Origin: DAOTXR01 sp034435375
Lineage (GTDB): Bacteria > Chloroflexota > Anaerolineae > Aggregatilineales > UBA3940
NCBI GenBank assembly: GCA_034435375.1
Contig: DAOTXR010000027.1
Coordinates: 1-15,490, forward strand
Reading direction: 5' to 3'
Length of the DNA stretch: 15,490 nucleotides
The position numbers were made by a program, and so were the translations under genes. Position 1 is the first letter of the stretch, and every line of letters starts with the position of its first letter. Below are positions 1-7,536 of the stretch, piece after piece. The notes beneath the pieces are model-generated. The model was not told the DNA's origin. It did not search any database and saw nothing but the letters and a program-made list of their open reading frames with translations.

Positions 1-43
1 CCACTCCTTGCTGACTGTGTCCACCCAGTGATATAGTTTTCTC

Positions 44-111
44 AGGTTCATCTGTTCTCTCTTTCTGCTCTTTGACCAGACAGAAAGTATCCCAGATGAA
101 CCTCCCTTTTT
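44..111 (+). terminator. Nested hairpin with T-run, terminator-like
   Basis: An 11-bp perfect inverted repeat (AGGTTCATCTG at 44-54, CAGATGAACCT at 93-103) encloses a second perfect 7-bp one (CTTTCTG at 61-67, CAGAAAG at 81-87) with a 13-nt loop. The two stems are separated by internal loops of 6 and 5 nt. Three bases after the outer stem comes TTTTT (107-111). On the plus strand this has the layout of an intrinsic terminator for a gene lying off the left edge. The long interrupted stem is unusual, so it could instead be a structured 3' UTR or a small mobile repeat. Confidence 0.5.
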
Positions 112-120
112 CTACTGTCG

Positions 121-182
121 CCCCCTCAGCCACGTTGTGGAGAGGGGGCAGACCGAGCGTCAGCGAGGTCGGGGGGTGAGGC
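121..182 (-). repeat. Half copy of CCTCACCCCC intergenic repeat
   Basis: Read on the minus strand this begins with GCCTCACCCCCC and continues through the GACC...GGTC core and the CCCCCTCTCCAC block. It matches the first ~60 bp of the full elements at 5816-5917 and 15327-15425. The second half, with the GAGCCGCC hairpin and closing inverted repeat, is missing. The bases just outside the outer end (TCTGAG at 183-188) also follow the element at 15327-15425, so the conserved unit may extend slightly beyond the inverted repeat. Confidence 0.85.
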
Positions 183-358
183 TCTGAGCGCCCAGACGGC
201 GTCTCCCACCCCACAGGGCTGAGGGACCTCTGCCGCAGCAGCGGGTCTGTTTCAATGGAAGGTCGGCCTCCTCCTGCCCCAAACGTGCCATGTGAGTTAA
301 ACTCCAAGTTTGTCTTGCCACACGATAGCCGGAGCCTTCATCAGAGGAGAGATGACCC

Positions 359-1186
359 ATGAAGTATGGTTTCACCCTGCCGCGCGGTGATGCACGCATC
401 GCCGCCGAGTTCGCCCACGATGCGGAAGCCGCAGGCTGGGACGGCTTCTTTGTGTGGGAAGCGGTGTGGAGCGTCGACGCCTGGGTGTCGCTGACCGCCG
501 CCGCCATGCGCACCGAGCGCATCCGCCTGGGCACCATGATCACCCCGCTATCCCGTATGCGCCCGTGGCGAGTCGCCAGCCAGACGGCCACACTCGATCA
601 CCTCTCCCACGGGCGCCTCATCCTGGCGGTAGGGCTGGGGGCGCTCGATACAGGGTTCGCGGAGTTCGGTGAGGCGACGGACCGCAAAATCCGCGCCGAG
701 CTTCTGGACGAAGGGCTAGACATCCTGACAGGGCTGTGGCGTGGGCAACCGTTCAGTTACACGGGCAAGCACTACACGATCCAGCCGCTCGACTTTGTTC
801 CCCCGCCGCCGCCAGTGCAACAGCCGCGCATCCCGATCTGGGTGGTGGGAGCATGGCCGCGCGAGAAGTCCATGCGACGGGCGGCCCGCTACGACGGCCT
901 GTTGCCGACCGCCATGGGCGACGATGGCAAGGTTCGCATGAGCGGGGCCACCCTCGACGAGCTGCGGGCCATGAAGACCTACATCGAAAAGCACCGCACC
1001 CTGACCACGCCGTTCGACATCGTGGTGGAGGGCAGCACGCCCGGCGCTGACGCCGGGGAGGCGGCGCGGCTCCTCCAGCCCTGGGCGGAGGCCGGCGCGA
1101 CGTGGTGGTTGGAGACGATGTGGGAGACGAAAGACTTGGAGGAAGTGCACACCCGCATCCGGCAGGGGCCGCCCCGTCTCAACTGA
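359..1186 (+). CDS. LLM-class flavin-dependent oxidoreductase (luciferase-like monooxygenase)
   Basis: A 275-residue cytosolic protein of the bacterial luciferase-like TIM-barrel superfamily. Enzymes of this family use reduced FMN or F420 to oxidise or reduce small substrates. The N-terminal strand (MKYGFTLP) leads into the EAAGWDGFFVWE segment at residues 23-34. The conserved block around residues 54-95 (RIRLGTMITP, then LDHLSHGRLILAVGLG) is the family hallmark, including the phosphate-binding glycine run. A C-terminal strand-helix (IPIWVVGAW, residues 158-166) follows a proline-rich turn. The start is supported by AGAGGAGAG seven bases upstream of the ATG. The length is at the short end for the family. 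Cofactor and substrate cannot be told from sequence. The next gene, same strand, is 176 bp away, so co-transcription is possible but not compelling. Confidence 0.9.
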   Translation: MKYGFTLPRGDARIAAEFAHDAEAAGWDGFFVWEAVWSVDAWVSLTAAAMRTERIRLGTMITPLSRMRPWRVASQTATLDHLSHGRLILAVGLGALDTGFAEFGEATDRKIRAELLDEGLDILTGLWRGQPFSYTGKHYTIQPLDFVPPPPPVQQPRIPIWVVGAWPREKSMRRAARYDGLLPTAMGDDGKVRMSGATLDELRAMKTYIEKHRTLTTPFDIVVEGSTPGADAGEAARLLQPWAEAGATWWLETMWETKDLEEVHTRIRQGPPRLN

Positions 1187-1362
1187 GTCAGCCCTCCCCA
1201 ACTCGCTCGCCGGGCAGGTCAGCGCCCAGCCCGCCCGGACAGCATCTCCTCGCTCGCTCCCCTTAGGCATCGGTGGGCGGACGGCAGTGTTGCATCACCG
1301 CAGAGAATCCGCTATGGATTCTGCCAAGCCCGAATGACTTTTCGCAAAACCGGAGGCCATTG

Positions 1363-1728
1363 ATGATCCAGGTGGGCAACGCCGGGGACAAAGGCCGGGG
1401 TGTTTTTGCACAGCGGCGGATCGCGCAGGGCGAGGTCATCGAGTGCGTGCCCGTGATCGTCCTGTCTGATCCCCAGTGGCAGATCATTGAGCAGACGACT
1501 CTCAAAGACTACTACTATGCCTGGGGCGACGGCATTGCGCTTGCGCTGGGCTTTGCCGCGCTCTACAACCACTCCTACACGCCCAACGCCGTATACATCA
1601 AACACATCGAGGAGCAGACAGTGGAGTTTGTGGCCCTGCGCGACATTGAGGCCGGCGAGGAGATCACCGTCAACTACAACGGTCGGCCTGAGGACCTGTC
1701 ACCGGTGTGGTTCACTCCGGTTCTCTGA
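1363..1728 (+). CDS. Small SET-domain protein (putative lysine methyltransferase)
   Basis: A 121-residue stand-alone SET domain, a fold that transfers methyl from S-adenosylmethionine to protein lysines. Visible motifs are GRGVFA near the N-terminus, N69-H70-S71 in YNHSYTPN (cofactor-binding and pseudoknot segment), and GEEITVNY ending in Y105, the usual catalytic tyrosine. No pre-SET or post-SET cysteine cluster is present, which is normal for short bacterial members. I chose the ATG at 1363 because GGAGG lies six bases upstream and the domain begins directly after it; the open frame extends back to 1273, but those 30 residues have no SET character. The gene converges on the histidine kinase gene and their coding ends overlap. 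The substrate is unknown; bacterial single-domain SET proteins have few characterised targets. Confidence 0.88.
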   Translation: MIQVGNAGDKGRGVFAQRRIAQGEVIECVPVIVLSDPQWQIIEQTTLKDYYYAWGDGIALALGFAALYNHSYTPNAVYIKHIEEQTVEFVALRDIEAGEEITVNYNGRPEDLSPVWFTPVL

Positions 1729-4700
1729 CCGATCTGGCCTGCCCTCCGACACCGGCAGCCACACGGCGAACCTGGCCCCCTGTCCCGGCACCCCTGTGCT
1801 GTGGACGTCGAGGAGTCCCCCGTGGCGCTCGATGATGGTCCGGGCAATCGCCAAGCCCAGGCCCGTGCCCGGCTCCCCCGAATCGCGCCCCGCCACGCCT
1901 CTGAAGAACCGCTCCGTCAAACGCGGCATCTCCTCCGGCGGGATGCCCGGCCCTGTGTCGGCGACTGAGAACCCCACCCACCGCTGATCGCCTTCCCGCC
2001 TCTCTTGCGTGGCAACCGTGATCACGCCACCTTCCGGTGTGTAATTGACGGCATTGGTCAACAGGATGCTGAGCACCTGCCCGATCAGCCGTCCATCCAC
2101 CTGGACAGAGGGAAGATTCTCTGTCGGCTCAAACTCGATCGTCAGACCACGCTCCTGGGCCAGCAACACGCGGTCAGTGACGTAGGGGCCAAGCAGCATA
2201 TTGAGGTCCACGGCAGTCAGCGCAAACTCCAGTCGTCCCTGGTCCAGCCGCGACAGGTACAGCAGGTCCTCGATCAGGTACTCCAGACGCTCGGTCTCGC
2301 GGTGCAACGTGGCCAGGTACGACTCGGCCTTGGCGGGCCGGGCCTTCAGCAGATGCAGGTACAGTTTGATGTTGGAGATGGGTGTACGCAGTTCGTGCGA
2401 AACGTTCGCCACGAACTCGTCCTTCACCCGATCCAGCGCACGCAGGCGGTCGTTGGCCGCCTTCAGTTCGGCGGTGCGCTGCGCTACCCGCCGCTCCAGC
2501 TCGTCGGCATAGCTTTGAACCTGTGCGTAGAGCTGGGCATGATGGAGTGCCACGGCGAGCTGGTCGGCCACATCGCGGACGATCTCCAGGTGCTCAGGCG
2601 CATAGGCCGCTGGCTGATCCGAGCAGACGTTGAACGCGCCGATGAGCTTCTCCTGGAACAGCAACGGAACGTTGACAATCGAGCAGATGCCCTCCTCGCG
2701 CAGGGTCTGGCGCACAGGGGACAGATCGCTGATTGAGCGGAGGTCCTCGATGACGTTGATCTGACCTTCTAGCAACGCCGGCGTAACCCAGTATTCGGAG
2801 AACGGCAACTTCTGGCCCGTCGACAGTTTCGTCTCCCCGTTGACATGGACGGCCAGAAGCTCGGCAGTCTCCGTTTCAAAGTCGAACAGCGAGACCGAGG
2901 CTCGCACGCATGGCAACAGCAACTGGACGCGGCGCAGAGCTGCCGCAGCGATGGTCTCCGGCGACTCGGCCACCAGGATGGCCCGGTCGATGTCGCGCAG
3001 GGTCATCAGCCGCGCGTTGATCCGCTGAAGCGCCTGCTCGGCCTGCCTGCGCTGGGCCTCCGTCCGCAGAGCCGTGATTCCAAAGGCCAGGTCCCCGGCC
3101 AACTCCTCCAGCAGGGCAGCTTCGTCCTGGTCAAAAGCGTTAGGGTCGTGCGAGTAGAGGGTCAGCGCACCGAAGACCTGGCCCCCCGCGCAAAGCGGTA
3201 GGGAGATCATGGACTGGTAGCCGCGCTTCAACGCCTCCGGACGCATGGGATGGCAGAAGGTGGAGTCGGTAGAGATGTGCTGCACAATGGCAAACTTACC
3301 GGTCTTGACAGCCACACCCGTAGGGCCAGAACCCCACAACGGGTCATCGACCTCGACATGCAGGAGGTCAAGGTAGCCTTCGTCGTAGCCTGCCGAGGCT
3401 ACCTGCCGCACCACGCGCTGGCCCTCCTCGTGCTGTACATAGCCTGCCCACGCCATACGATACCCGCCTGTCTCAACCACAATCTGGCAGACCTTGTTCA
3501 GCAGGTCGATCTCATCTGTGGCCCGGATCAGCGCCTGGTTGCAGTCGCTCAGCACCTGATAGGCGCGGTTGGCCCGGCGCAGCGCCCGTTCGGACATGAC
3601 CTGCGACGTCACATCCTCCAGACTGAACACCATCCCAGCCAACTCGTCCCCCTCGCTGCGCAGCGGCGCTGCGTTGATGGAGAGATACAGCCGGCGACCG
3701 TCCGCCCACTCAAGGGCATGGCGCACATCGTACAGCGTTTGCCCGGTGGACATCACGCGGGGAAAGATGAGTTCATCGTCGGGAAGAGGGTGGCCCTCGT
3801 AGTCGGTGACCGTCCAGGTTGGGGGGGTGTAGGGATGCGGAGCGTCACCCACTCGCTTCAACCGCAGCACCTGCTCGGCCCGCGCATTGGCAAACGTCAC
3901 CTGCCTCTCGCGGTCCACCACCATGATGGCAGTGGGGCTGGTCTCCACGAGGCGTTGCACCAGGTCCCGCTCGCGATGCAGCGCCTCCTCGGCTTGCTTG
4001 CGCTCGGTAATATCAATCACAGAGATGATGATCCGCGACCACGTATCCTCATGGCCCGGCAAGATGGCTGTATACCTGGCCGTGTACCTCACTTCACCCG
4101 CCAGGGTGCGCAGCTCACCTTCATCCCTCAGGGAGGTCTGGCCCTGGGCAAAGGCTGCCAGCGTCTTTTGGAACGACATGAGCGGCTCCAGGGCTGTTAC
4201 GGCTGTCGTGAGGTCTTCCATGCTCTCGGCCCGGCACAGCTCCAGCGCAGCCCGGTTCACACCGATCACCCGGACCAGGTTCAGGCAGCGAGCCAGGGTT
4301 TCCGGGTGATGGTCGAAGTAATCGTCCAGATCCGAGACACCCTCAGCCCGCAGTGCGTCCAGATACGACTTTACCTCGGAGAAATCCTCCTCCCACAGCG
4401 AGACGGGCGTGCTGTCGAACAGGGTGCGGTAGCGCGCCTCGCTCCTCTGCAGCGCTTCTTCGGCTCGGACCTGGTCGGTGATGTCTAGCGAGATCCCGCC
4501 CAGCAAAGGCGGCTTGCCCTCGCGCGGAATCGGAAACTTGCGCGTCTCGTACAGGCGCGTGACTCCGTCGAGGTCCGTGACCTCCTCCCTCAGCGTGATA
4601 GGCCCCTCGGCCAGCGCCCGACGGTCGGCGGAAACCATCACTTCGGCCACCTCCGGCGGAAAGAAGTCAAAGGTCGTGCGGCCAACCCAGTCGCCGGCGC

Positions 4701-5679
4701 CAAAGTGGTCCTTTATGAAGCGGTTGACGAACAAAATACGGCCTTCCGCGTCCTTGATGAAGACGGCGGCCAACAGGTGATCCATGAACTGTGTGAAGCG
4801 TTCCTTGGACTCGCGCAGCGCCTGGCCGATCTCTACCAGTTCAGTGACCTCACGACCCACGCCCACCAAGCCCGTGACCTTGCCGTCGGCATCGCGCAAG
4901 GGCGAGAGCGAAGTCTGGTAGTGACGGGTCTTGCCGTCAGACCCGGTTGCAGACCACGAATAGACGGTGGGCGTGCCTGCCAGTGCACGGCGGTTCGCCT
5001 CCTCGTGGACAGCAGCCGCCTCCGGCCCGAAGATGTCACGCGCCGAGCGACCCAGGAAGAACCCTGGCGACAGGCCGCTGATCTGCAGCCAGCGCCCATA
5101 CACGCCGGTGTGCCGCTGCTCGGTATCGAGCGTGAAGACCACGTCTTCCATCGCGTCCACCAGCATGCGGAAGCGCGCTTCGCTGGAGCGCAACGCCTCC
5201 TCGGCTCGTTTTGTCTCGGTAACGTCCAGAAGGAGAGCTATCAGACCGGATACATTCCCCGCGCTGTCACGTAGGGCGTTCATCTCCAGCCGCACATCTA
5301 CCGTCGATCCATCTTTGCGGCAGCGGCGTGTCTCGAAATAGGGGACAGGGCGTCCCTCATACACCTCACGGAGAGCCGCCTCGTACTCATAGCGCAGATC
5401 GTCCGGCACGGCGGGATAAGGATGGCCCACCACTTCCTCGGCGGTCCAGCCGAGCATGCGCTCGGCTGCCGGGTTCCACATGGTGACGTTTCCATCTCGG
5501 TCCAGAGCAACCATGGCAACGGGTAGGGCATTAAAAAACGCTTGCAGGCGGCTGTCGTCCTCGGACAGCCTGCCCTCTGCTCCCCTGTTCCTAGCTTGGG
5601 CCTGTTCTAAGATGGCTATTCGTGCTTGCAGGCCTTCGATCTCTTTGAGAAGCTGCTCTTTAGTCTTGCGCGTAGCCAT
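1699..5679 (-). CDS. Multi-PAS/GAF sensor histidine kinase
   Basis: A 1326-residue sensor kinase with no evident membrane segment, so probably cytosolic. Order: an N-terminal coiled coil (about 1-35); five PAS/PAC modules at roughly 41-160, 165-282, 290-405, 412-562 (divergent) and 572-695; GAF domains at about 705-870 and 885-1045; a coiled coil near 1048-1085; a HisKA dimerisation domain; then the ATPase domain. The phosphoacceptor is H1095 in VSHELRTP. The ATP site shows an N-box (LLTNAVNYTPEGG), the G1 box from D1241 (DTGPGIP), FFRG, and the G2 box GTGLGLA from G1271, so it looks catalytically intact. PAC joints such as DVTETKRAEEAL recur between PAS modules. There is no receiver domain and no response regulator gene within the window, making it an orphan kinase here. 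No strong ribosome site precedes the ATG; GGAGG lies about 15 bases upstream. Its end overlaps the convergent SET gene. Confidence 0.95.
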   Translation of the reverse strand: MATRKTKEQLLKEIEGLQARIAILEQAQARNRGAEGRLSEDDSRLQAFFNALPVAMVALDRDGNVTMWNPAAERMLGWTAEEVVGHPYPAVPDDLRYEYEAALREVYEGRPVPYFETRRCRKDGSTVDVRLEMNALRDSAGNVSGLIALLLDVTETKRAEEALRSSEARFRMLVDAMEDVVFTLDTEQRHTGVYGRWLQISGLSPGFFLGRSARDIFGPEAAAVHEEANRRALAGTPTVYSWSATGSDGKTRHYQTSLSPLRDADGKVTGLVGVGREVTELVEIGQALRESKERFTQFMDHLLAAVFIKDAEGRILFVNRFIKDHFGAGDWVGRTTFDFFPPEVAEVMVSADRRALAEGPITLREEVTDLDGVTRLYETRKFPIPREGKPPLLGGISLDITDQVRAEEALQRSEARYRTLFDSTPVSLWEEDFSEVKSYLDALRAEGVSDLDDYFDHHPETLARCLNLVRVIGVNRAALELCRAESMEDLTTAVTALEPLMSFQKTLAAFAQGQTSLRDEGELRTLAGEVRYTARYTAILPGHEDTWSRIIISVIDITERKQAEEALHRERDLVQRLVETSPTAIMVVDRERQVTFANARAEQVLRLKRVGDAPHPYTPPTWTVTDYEGHPLPDDELIFPRVMSTGQTLYDVRHALEWADGRRLYLSINAAPLRSEGDELAGMVFSLEDVTSQVMSERALRRANRAYQVLSDCNQALIRATDEIDLLNKVCQIVVETGGYRMAWAGYVQHEEGQRVVRQVASAGYDEGYLDLLHVEVDDPLWGSGPTGVAVKTGKFAIVQHISTDSTFCHPMRPEALKRGYQSMISLPLCAGGQVFGALTLYSHDPNAFDQDEAALLEELAGDLAFGITALRTEAQRRQAEQALQRINARLMTLRDIDRAILVAESPETIAAAALRRVQLLLPCVRASVSLFDFETETAELLAVHVNGETKLSTGQKLPFSEYWVTPALLEGQINVIEDLRSISDLSPVRQTLREEGICSIVNVPLLFQEKLIGAFNVCSDQPAAYAPEHLEIVRDVADQLAVALHHAQLYAQVQSYADELERRVAQRTAELKAANDRLRALDRVKDEFVANVSHELRTPISNIKLYLHLLKARPAKAESYLATLHRETERLEYLIEDLLYLSRLDQGRLEFALTAVDLNMLLGPYVTDRVLLAQERGLTIEFEPTENLPSVQVDGRLIGQVLSILLTNAVNYTPEGGVITVATQERREGDQRWVGFSVADTGPGIPPEEMPRLTERFFRGVAGRDSGEPGTGLGLAIARTIIERHGGLLDVHSTGVPGQGARFAVWLPVSEGRPDRSENRSEPHR

Positions 5680-5815
5680 GGGCGGTTATCAGGGCCTCCG
5701 ATCGGCCAGGGCGATTGTCTGTGGCACCTTGTCACAGGATGCTTTCATCATAGCATAGAATCTATCTCACGACGGGCGAGAGGACACGCGCGGGCGCGTT
5801 TCAGGGATGGGGGTC

Positions 5816-5917
5816 GGCCTCACCCCCCGACCTCGCTGACGCTCGGTCTGCCCCCTCTCCACACCGTGGCTGAGGGGGAGGGAGAGCCGCCGGAGGCGGC
5901 TCGACGGGGGTGAGGCC
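5816..5917 (+). repeat. Full-length CCTCACCCCC intergenic repeat element with terminal inverted repeats
   Basis: This 102-bp element is bounded by a perfect 12-bp inverted repeat, GGCCTCACCCCC at 5816-5827 and GGGGGTGAGGCC at 5906-5917. Inside are a GACC...GGTC imperfect hairpin, the CCCCCTCTCCAC block with a partial complement just after it, and a perfect 8-bp hairpin (GAGCCGCC, GGA loop, GGCGGCTC at 5884-5902). It has no coding content. The same unit recurs at 15327-15425 and in part at 121-182 and 15435-15490. The structure resembles a REP/MITE-type non-autonomous repeat. Confidence 0.9.
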
Positions 5918-5954
5918 CAGCGCCGCCCTCCCGTTCAACTCCCTCCCACGGCCA

Positions 5955-5994
5955 GCAAAACCACGAGGCCGGGGGTCCCCGTCCCGGCCTCGTG
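5955..5994 (-). terminator. Intrinsic terminator of the GH8 transcript
   Basis: A perfect 12-bp stem (CACGAGGCCGGG at 5962-5973, CCCGGCCTCGTG at 5983-5994) with a 9-nt loop. Read on the minus strand the stem is followed by GGTTTTGC, a short U-tract. It sits about 170 bp beyond the GH8 stop codon in the direction of transcription, and there is no plus-strand gene just before it. The U-tract has only four Ts, so efficiency may be moderate. Confidence 0.65.
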
Positions 5995-5996
5995 AG

Positions 5997-6042
5997 AAAC
6001 GTGTATGCCTACTTTCGGAAGGAGGAAAGTCTTAACACGTTT
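5997..6042. repeat. Nested inverted repeat next to the GH8 terminator
   Basis: An outer perfect 8-bp inverted repeat (AAACGTGT at 5997-6004, ACACGTTT at 6035-6042) encloses a perfect 6-bp inner stem (ACTTTC at 6011-6016, GAAAGT at 6025-6030). The loop GGAAGGAG reads as a Shine-Dalgarno-like purine run on the plus strand. The internal loops are 6 and 4 nt. It lies just before the terminator hairpin in the 3' UTR of the minus-strand GH8 transcript. It may be a 3'-end stability structure or a protein-binding site; no gene convincingly uses the purine run. Confidence 0.6.
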
Positions 6043-6162
6043 GTCCTACATGATAAAGGCAGACGTGCGGCCTGACACCCGGCAGATGGCCTGTTGCTCC
6101 CCCGACCAGATGGCCAGTCCTCCCACCCACCGGGTGAACAGGGGAGACCGCGCCTGCGCCCG

Positions 6163-7536
6163 CTACGGGGCCCACCAGTTGCCCGACATAGCGATCAAGG
6201 CCAGCATCTTGAGCGTGTTGTCGTAATAGCCGCCCTCCTCGATAGGCGACTCAACCACGAAATCCCACACGTCGTTGAGCCACTGTTGGTTCTCTTCGCC
6301 GGCCATGGCCCCCACGCCCAGCGGCGCAACGAACGACAGGTCGGTGTAGGCATAATCGTCGTCTGTGCTGCCATCGAGCGCGTAGCCGGAGGCAATCGCT
6401 GCCGGGTCGCCGCCAGTCACATCCTGGACCCAGGCATTCAGGCGGCTCAGCACGGCCAGGTCGCGCGGATCGCCATCGATCAGGTAGTCTGCGCCGATGC
6501 GCCAGGGAGTGCGGCAAGCGTTGTAGTAGTACATGCCATCCGTATCGCCCTCCAAAAAGCCAGGATCGGCAGGGCGAGGGTTGCCGCCGACATCCACCAC
6601 AAAGTCGGGCAACAGGCCGGTGGTGGGGCTGTAATCGCGCTGGAGGACCTCGACGATGGCGTAGGTCGCTTCCCTGACCTGACCCCAGCGGGCGTCCCCC
6701 GTGGCAGCCTCGAACGCTCGCAGATGGCCGAACATGAAGTCGGAGGTGCGTGTGCCGGTGGAGTAGCGCCGATCCGACGGGTTCACCCAGTCGCCCAGCA
6801 TCAGCGTGTAGGTCTCTGGGTTGACCTCGTGTTCCATGATGGCATTGATGACGTTCAGCGCTTCCGCAAGGTAGTCGATCTCACCCTGGCTGCCCCACTG
6901 TCGGTCGGCCAGCAGCAGCGCATAGGCGATGTCCATGTCGCCGTCGAGAGCGGACCCGGTGTTGCCCGGCTCCACATCGCCGCAGCCCCGCACCTGGTTC
7001 CAGGCCATCAGATAGGGGCTGTTGACGCTGGGGTGATCCTTGAAGAAGCGGTACAGCCCATCGAAGATGGCCTGGGCGTCGGGGTCATAGCCGGCCATCA
7101 GCGCCGCGATGATCATCCCATAGCCGTGGCCCTCAGACACCGAGATGCTGTCTTGGCCGCCGCCGGTGGCCGAGGTGGTGAACACGTAATAGCGTCCCTC
7201 GCCGCAGTCGTCGGCCAGGTAGAGGCTCTTCCAGGCGTCGTAGTAGGCTTCGACCGCCAGGTCAAGCTCGTCCTGGCTCACATGGTCGGGCAGGATCGTC
7301 CCGGCGGTGTAGGCGACATGCTGCGGGAAGGGTCGGGACGGGCCGTTCCCCTCCGGCGCGGGCCGCTCGGCGGGTTCGGCAGCTTCAGGTCCAGGGGGTT
7401 CTGGCGCGGTCTGTGTGGGTTCGGCGATCTCCACCTCTGTAGGCCCTTCGACCTCACCGCCGCAGGCAGACAGCGCCAGCGCCAACAGCAGAGCAACGGT
7501 CAGACGCGACCACAGCTTGTATGGCATGGCTTTCAT
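6163..7536 (-). CDS. GH8 family chitosanase/endoglucanase-like lipoprotein
   Basis: A 457-residue secreted glycoside hydrolase of family 8, inverting enzymes that cut internal beta-1,4 bonds in chitosan, cellulose, mixed-linkage glucan or xylan. The N-terminus is a lipoprotein signal peptide with lipobox LSAC (C25), followed by a Glu/Pro-rich tether to about residue 66, so it should be anchored outside the membrane. The family signature SEGHGYGM carries the probable general acid E135; the DGDMDIAYALLLA segment starts at D198. The usual base position in YxYDAxR is asparagine here (N339 in YYYNACRTPWR), as I recall for Bacillus GH8 chitosanases, which use a loop glutamate; E329 in FLEG is the candidate. 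The ending GNWWAP and the segment KDHPS...LMAW also recall those enzymes. The ATG at 7536 overlaps the upstream stop as ATGA. An ATG at 7527 has better spacing from AAAGG and is the alternative. The substrate is unproven. Confidence 0.92.
   Translation of the reverse strand: MKAMPYKLWSRLTVALLLALALSACGGEVEGPTEVEIAEPTQTAPEPPGPEAAEPAERPAPEGNGPSRPFPQHVAYTAGTILPDHVSQDELDLAVEAYYDAWKSLYLADDCGEGRYYVFTTSATGGGQDSISVSEGHGYGMIIAALMAGYDPDAQAIFDGLYRFFKDHPSVNSPYLMAWNQVRGCGDVEPGNTGSALDGDMDIAYALLLADRQWGSQGEIDYLAEALNVINAIMEHEVNPETYTLMLGDWVNPSDRRYSTGTRTSDFMFGHLRAFEAATGDARWGQVREATYAIVEVLQRDYSPTTGLLPDFVVDVGGNPRPADPGFLEGDTDGMYYYNACRTPWRIGADYLIDGDPRDLAVLSRLNAWVQDVTGGDPAAIASGYALDGSTDDDYAYTDLSFVAPLGVGAMAGEENQQWLNDVWDFVVESPIEEGGYYDNTLKMLALIAMSGNWWAP

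Larger units (their letters stand above)
1..358. other. Intergenic region at left window edge
   Basis: I find no convincing gene here. The stretch holds a nested inverted repeat followed by a T-run (44-111) and a half copy of the window's intergenic repeat family (121-182). The remaining ~175 bp before the flavin monooxygenase gene must contain that gene's promoter, but I could not pick out a clear -35/-10 pair. The minus-strand open frame at 160-591 runs through the repeat and antisense to the real gene, and has no family resemblance. Confidence 0.7.
5680..6162. other. Intergenic region between kinase and GH8 genes
   Basis: This 483-bp region lies upstream of the kinase gene and downstream of the GH8 gene, both on the minus strand. 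It holds a full copy of the intergenic repeat (5816-5917), an intrinsic terminator oriented for the GH8 transcript (5955-5994) and a nested hairpin (5997-6042). The kinase promoter should lie between 5680 and 5815; a TATGAT hexamer occurs there on the minus strand but I see no convincing -35 partner. Short open frames in this region (such as 6005-6226) show no family features and run across the hairpins. Confidence 0.7.

Noticed and set aside
1205..1245. CCGGGC/GCCCGG inverted repeat after the flavin monooxygenase gene
   Set aside because: Only 6 bp of stem around a long loop and no U-tract; expected by chance at this base composition.
3250..4488. 412-residue plus-strand open frame inside the kinase gene
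   Set aside because: It runs antisense to an intact, motif-rich histidine kinase, has no ribosome site or family pattern, and is the kind of open frame GC-rich codon bias produces.
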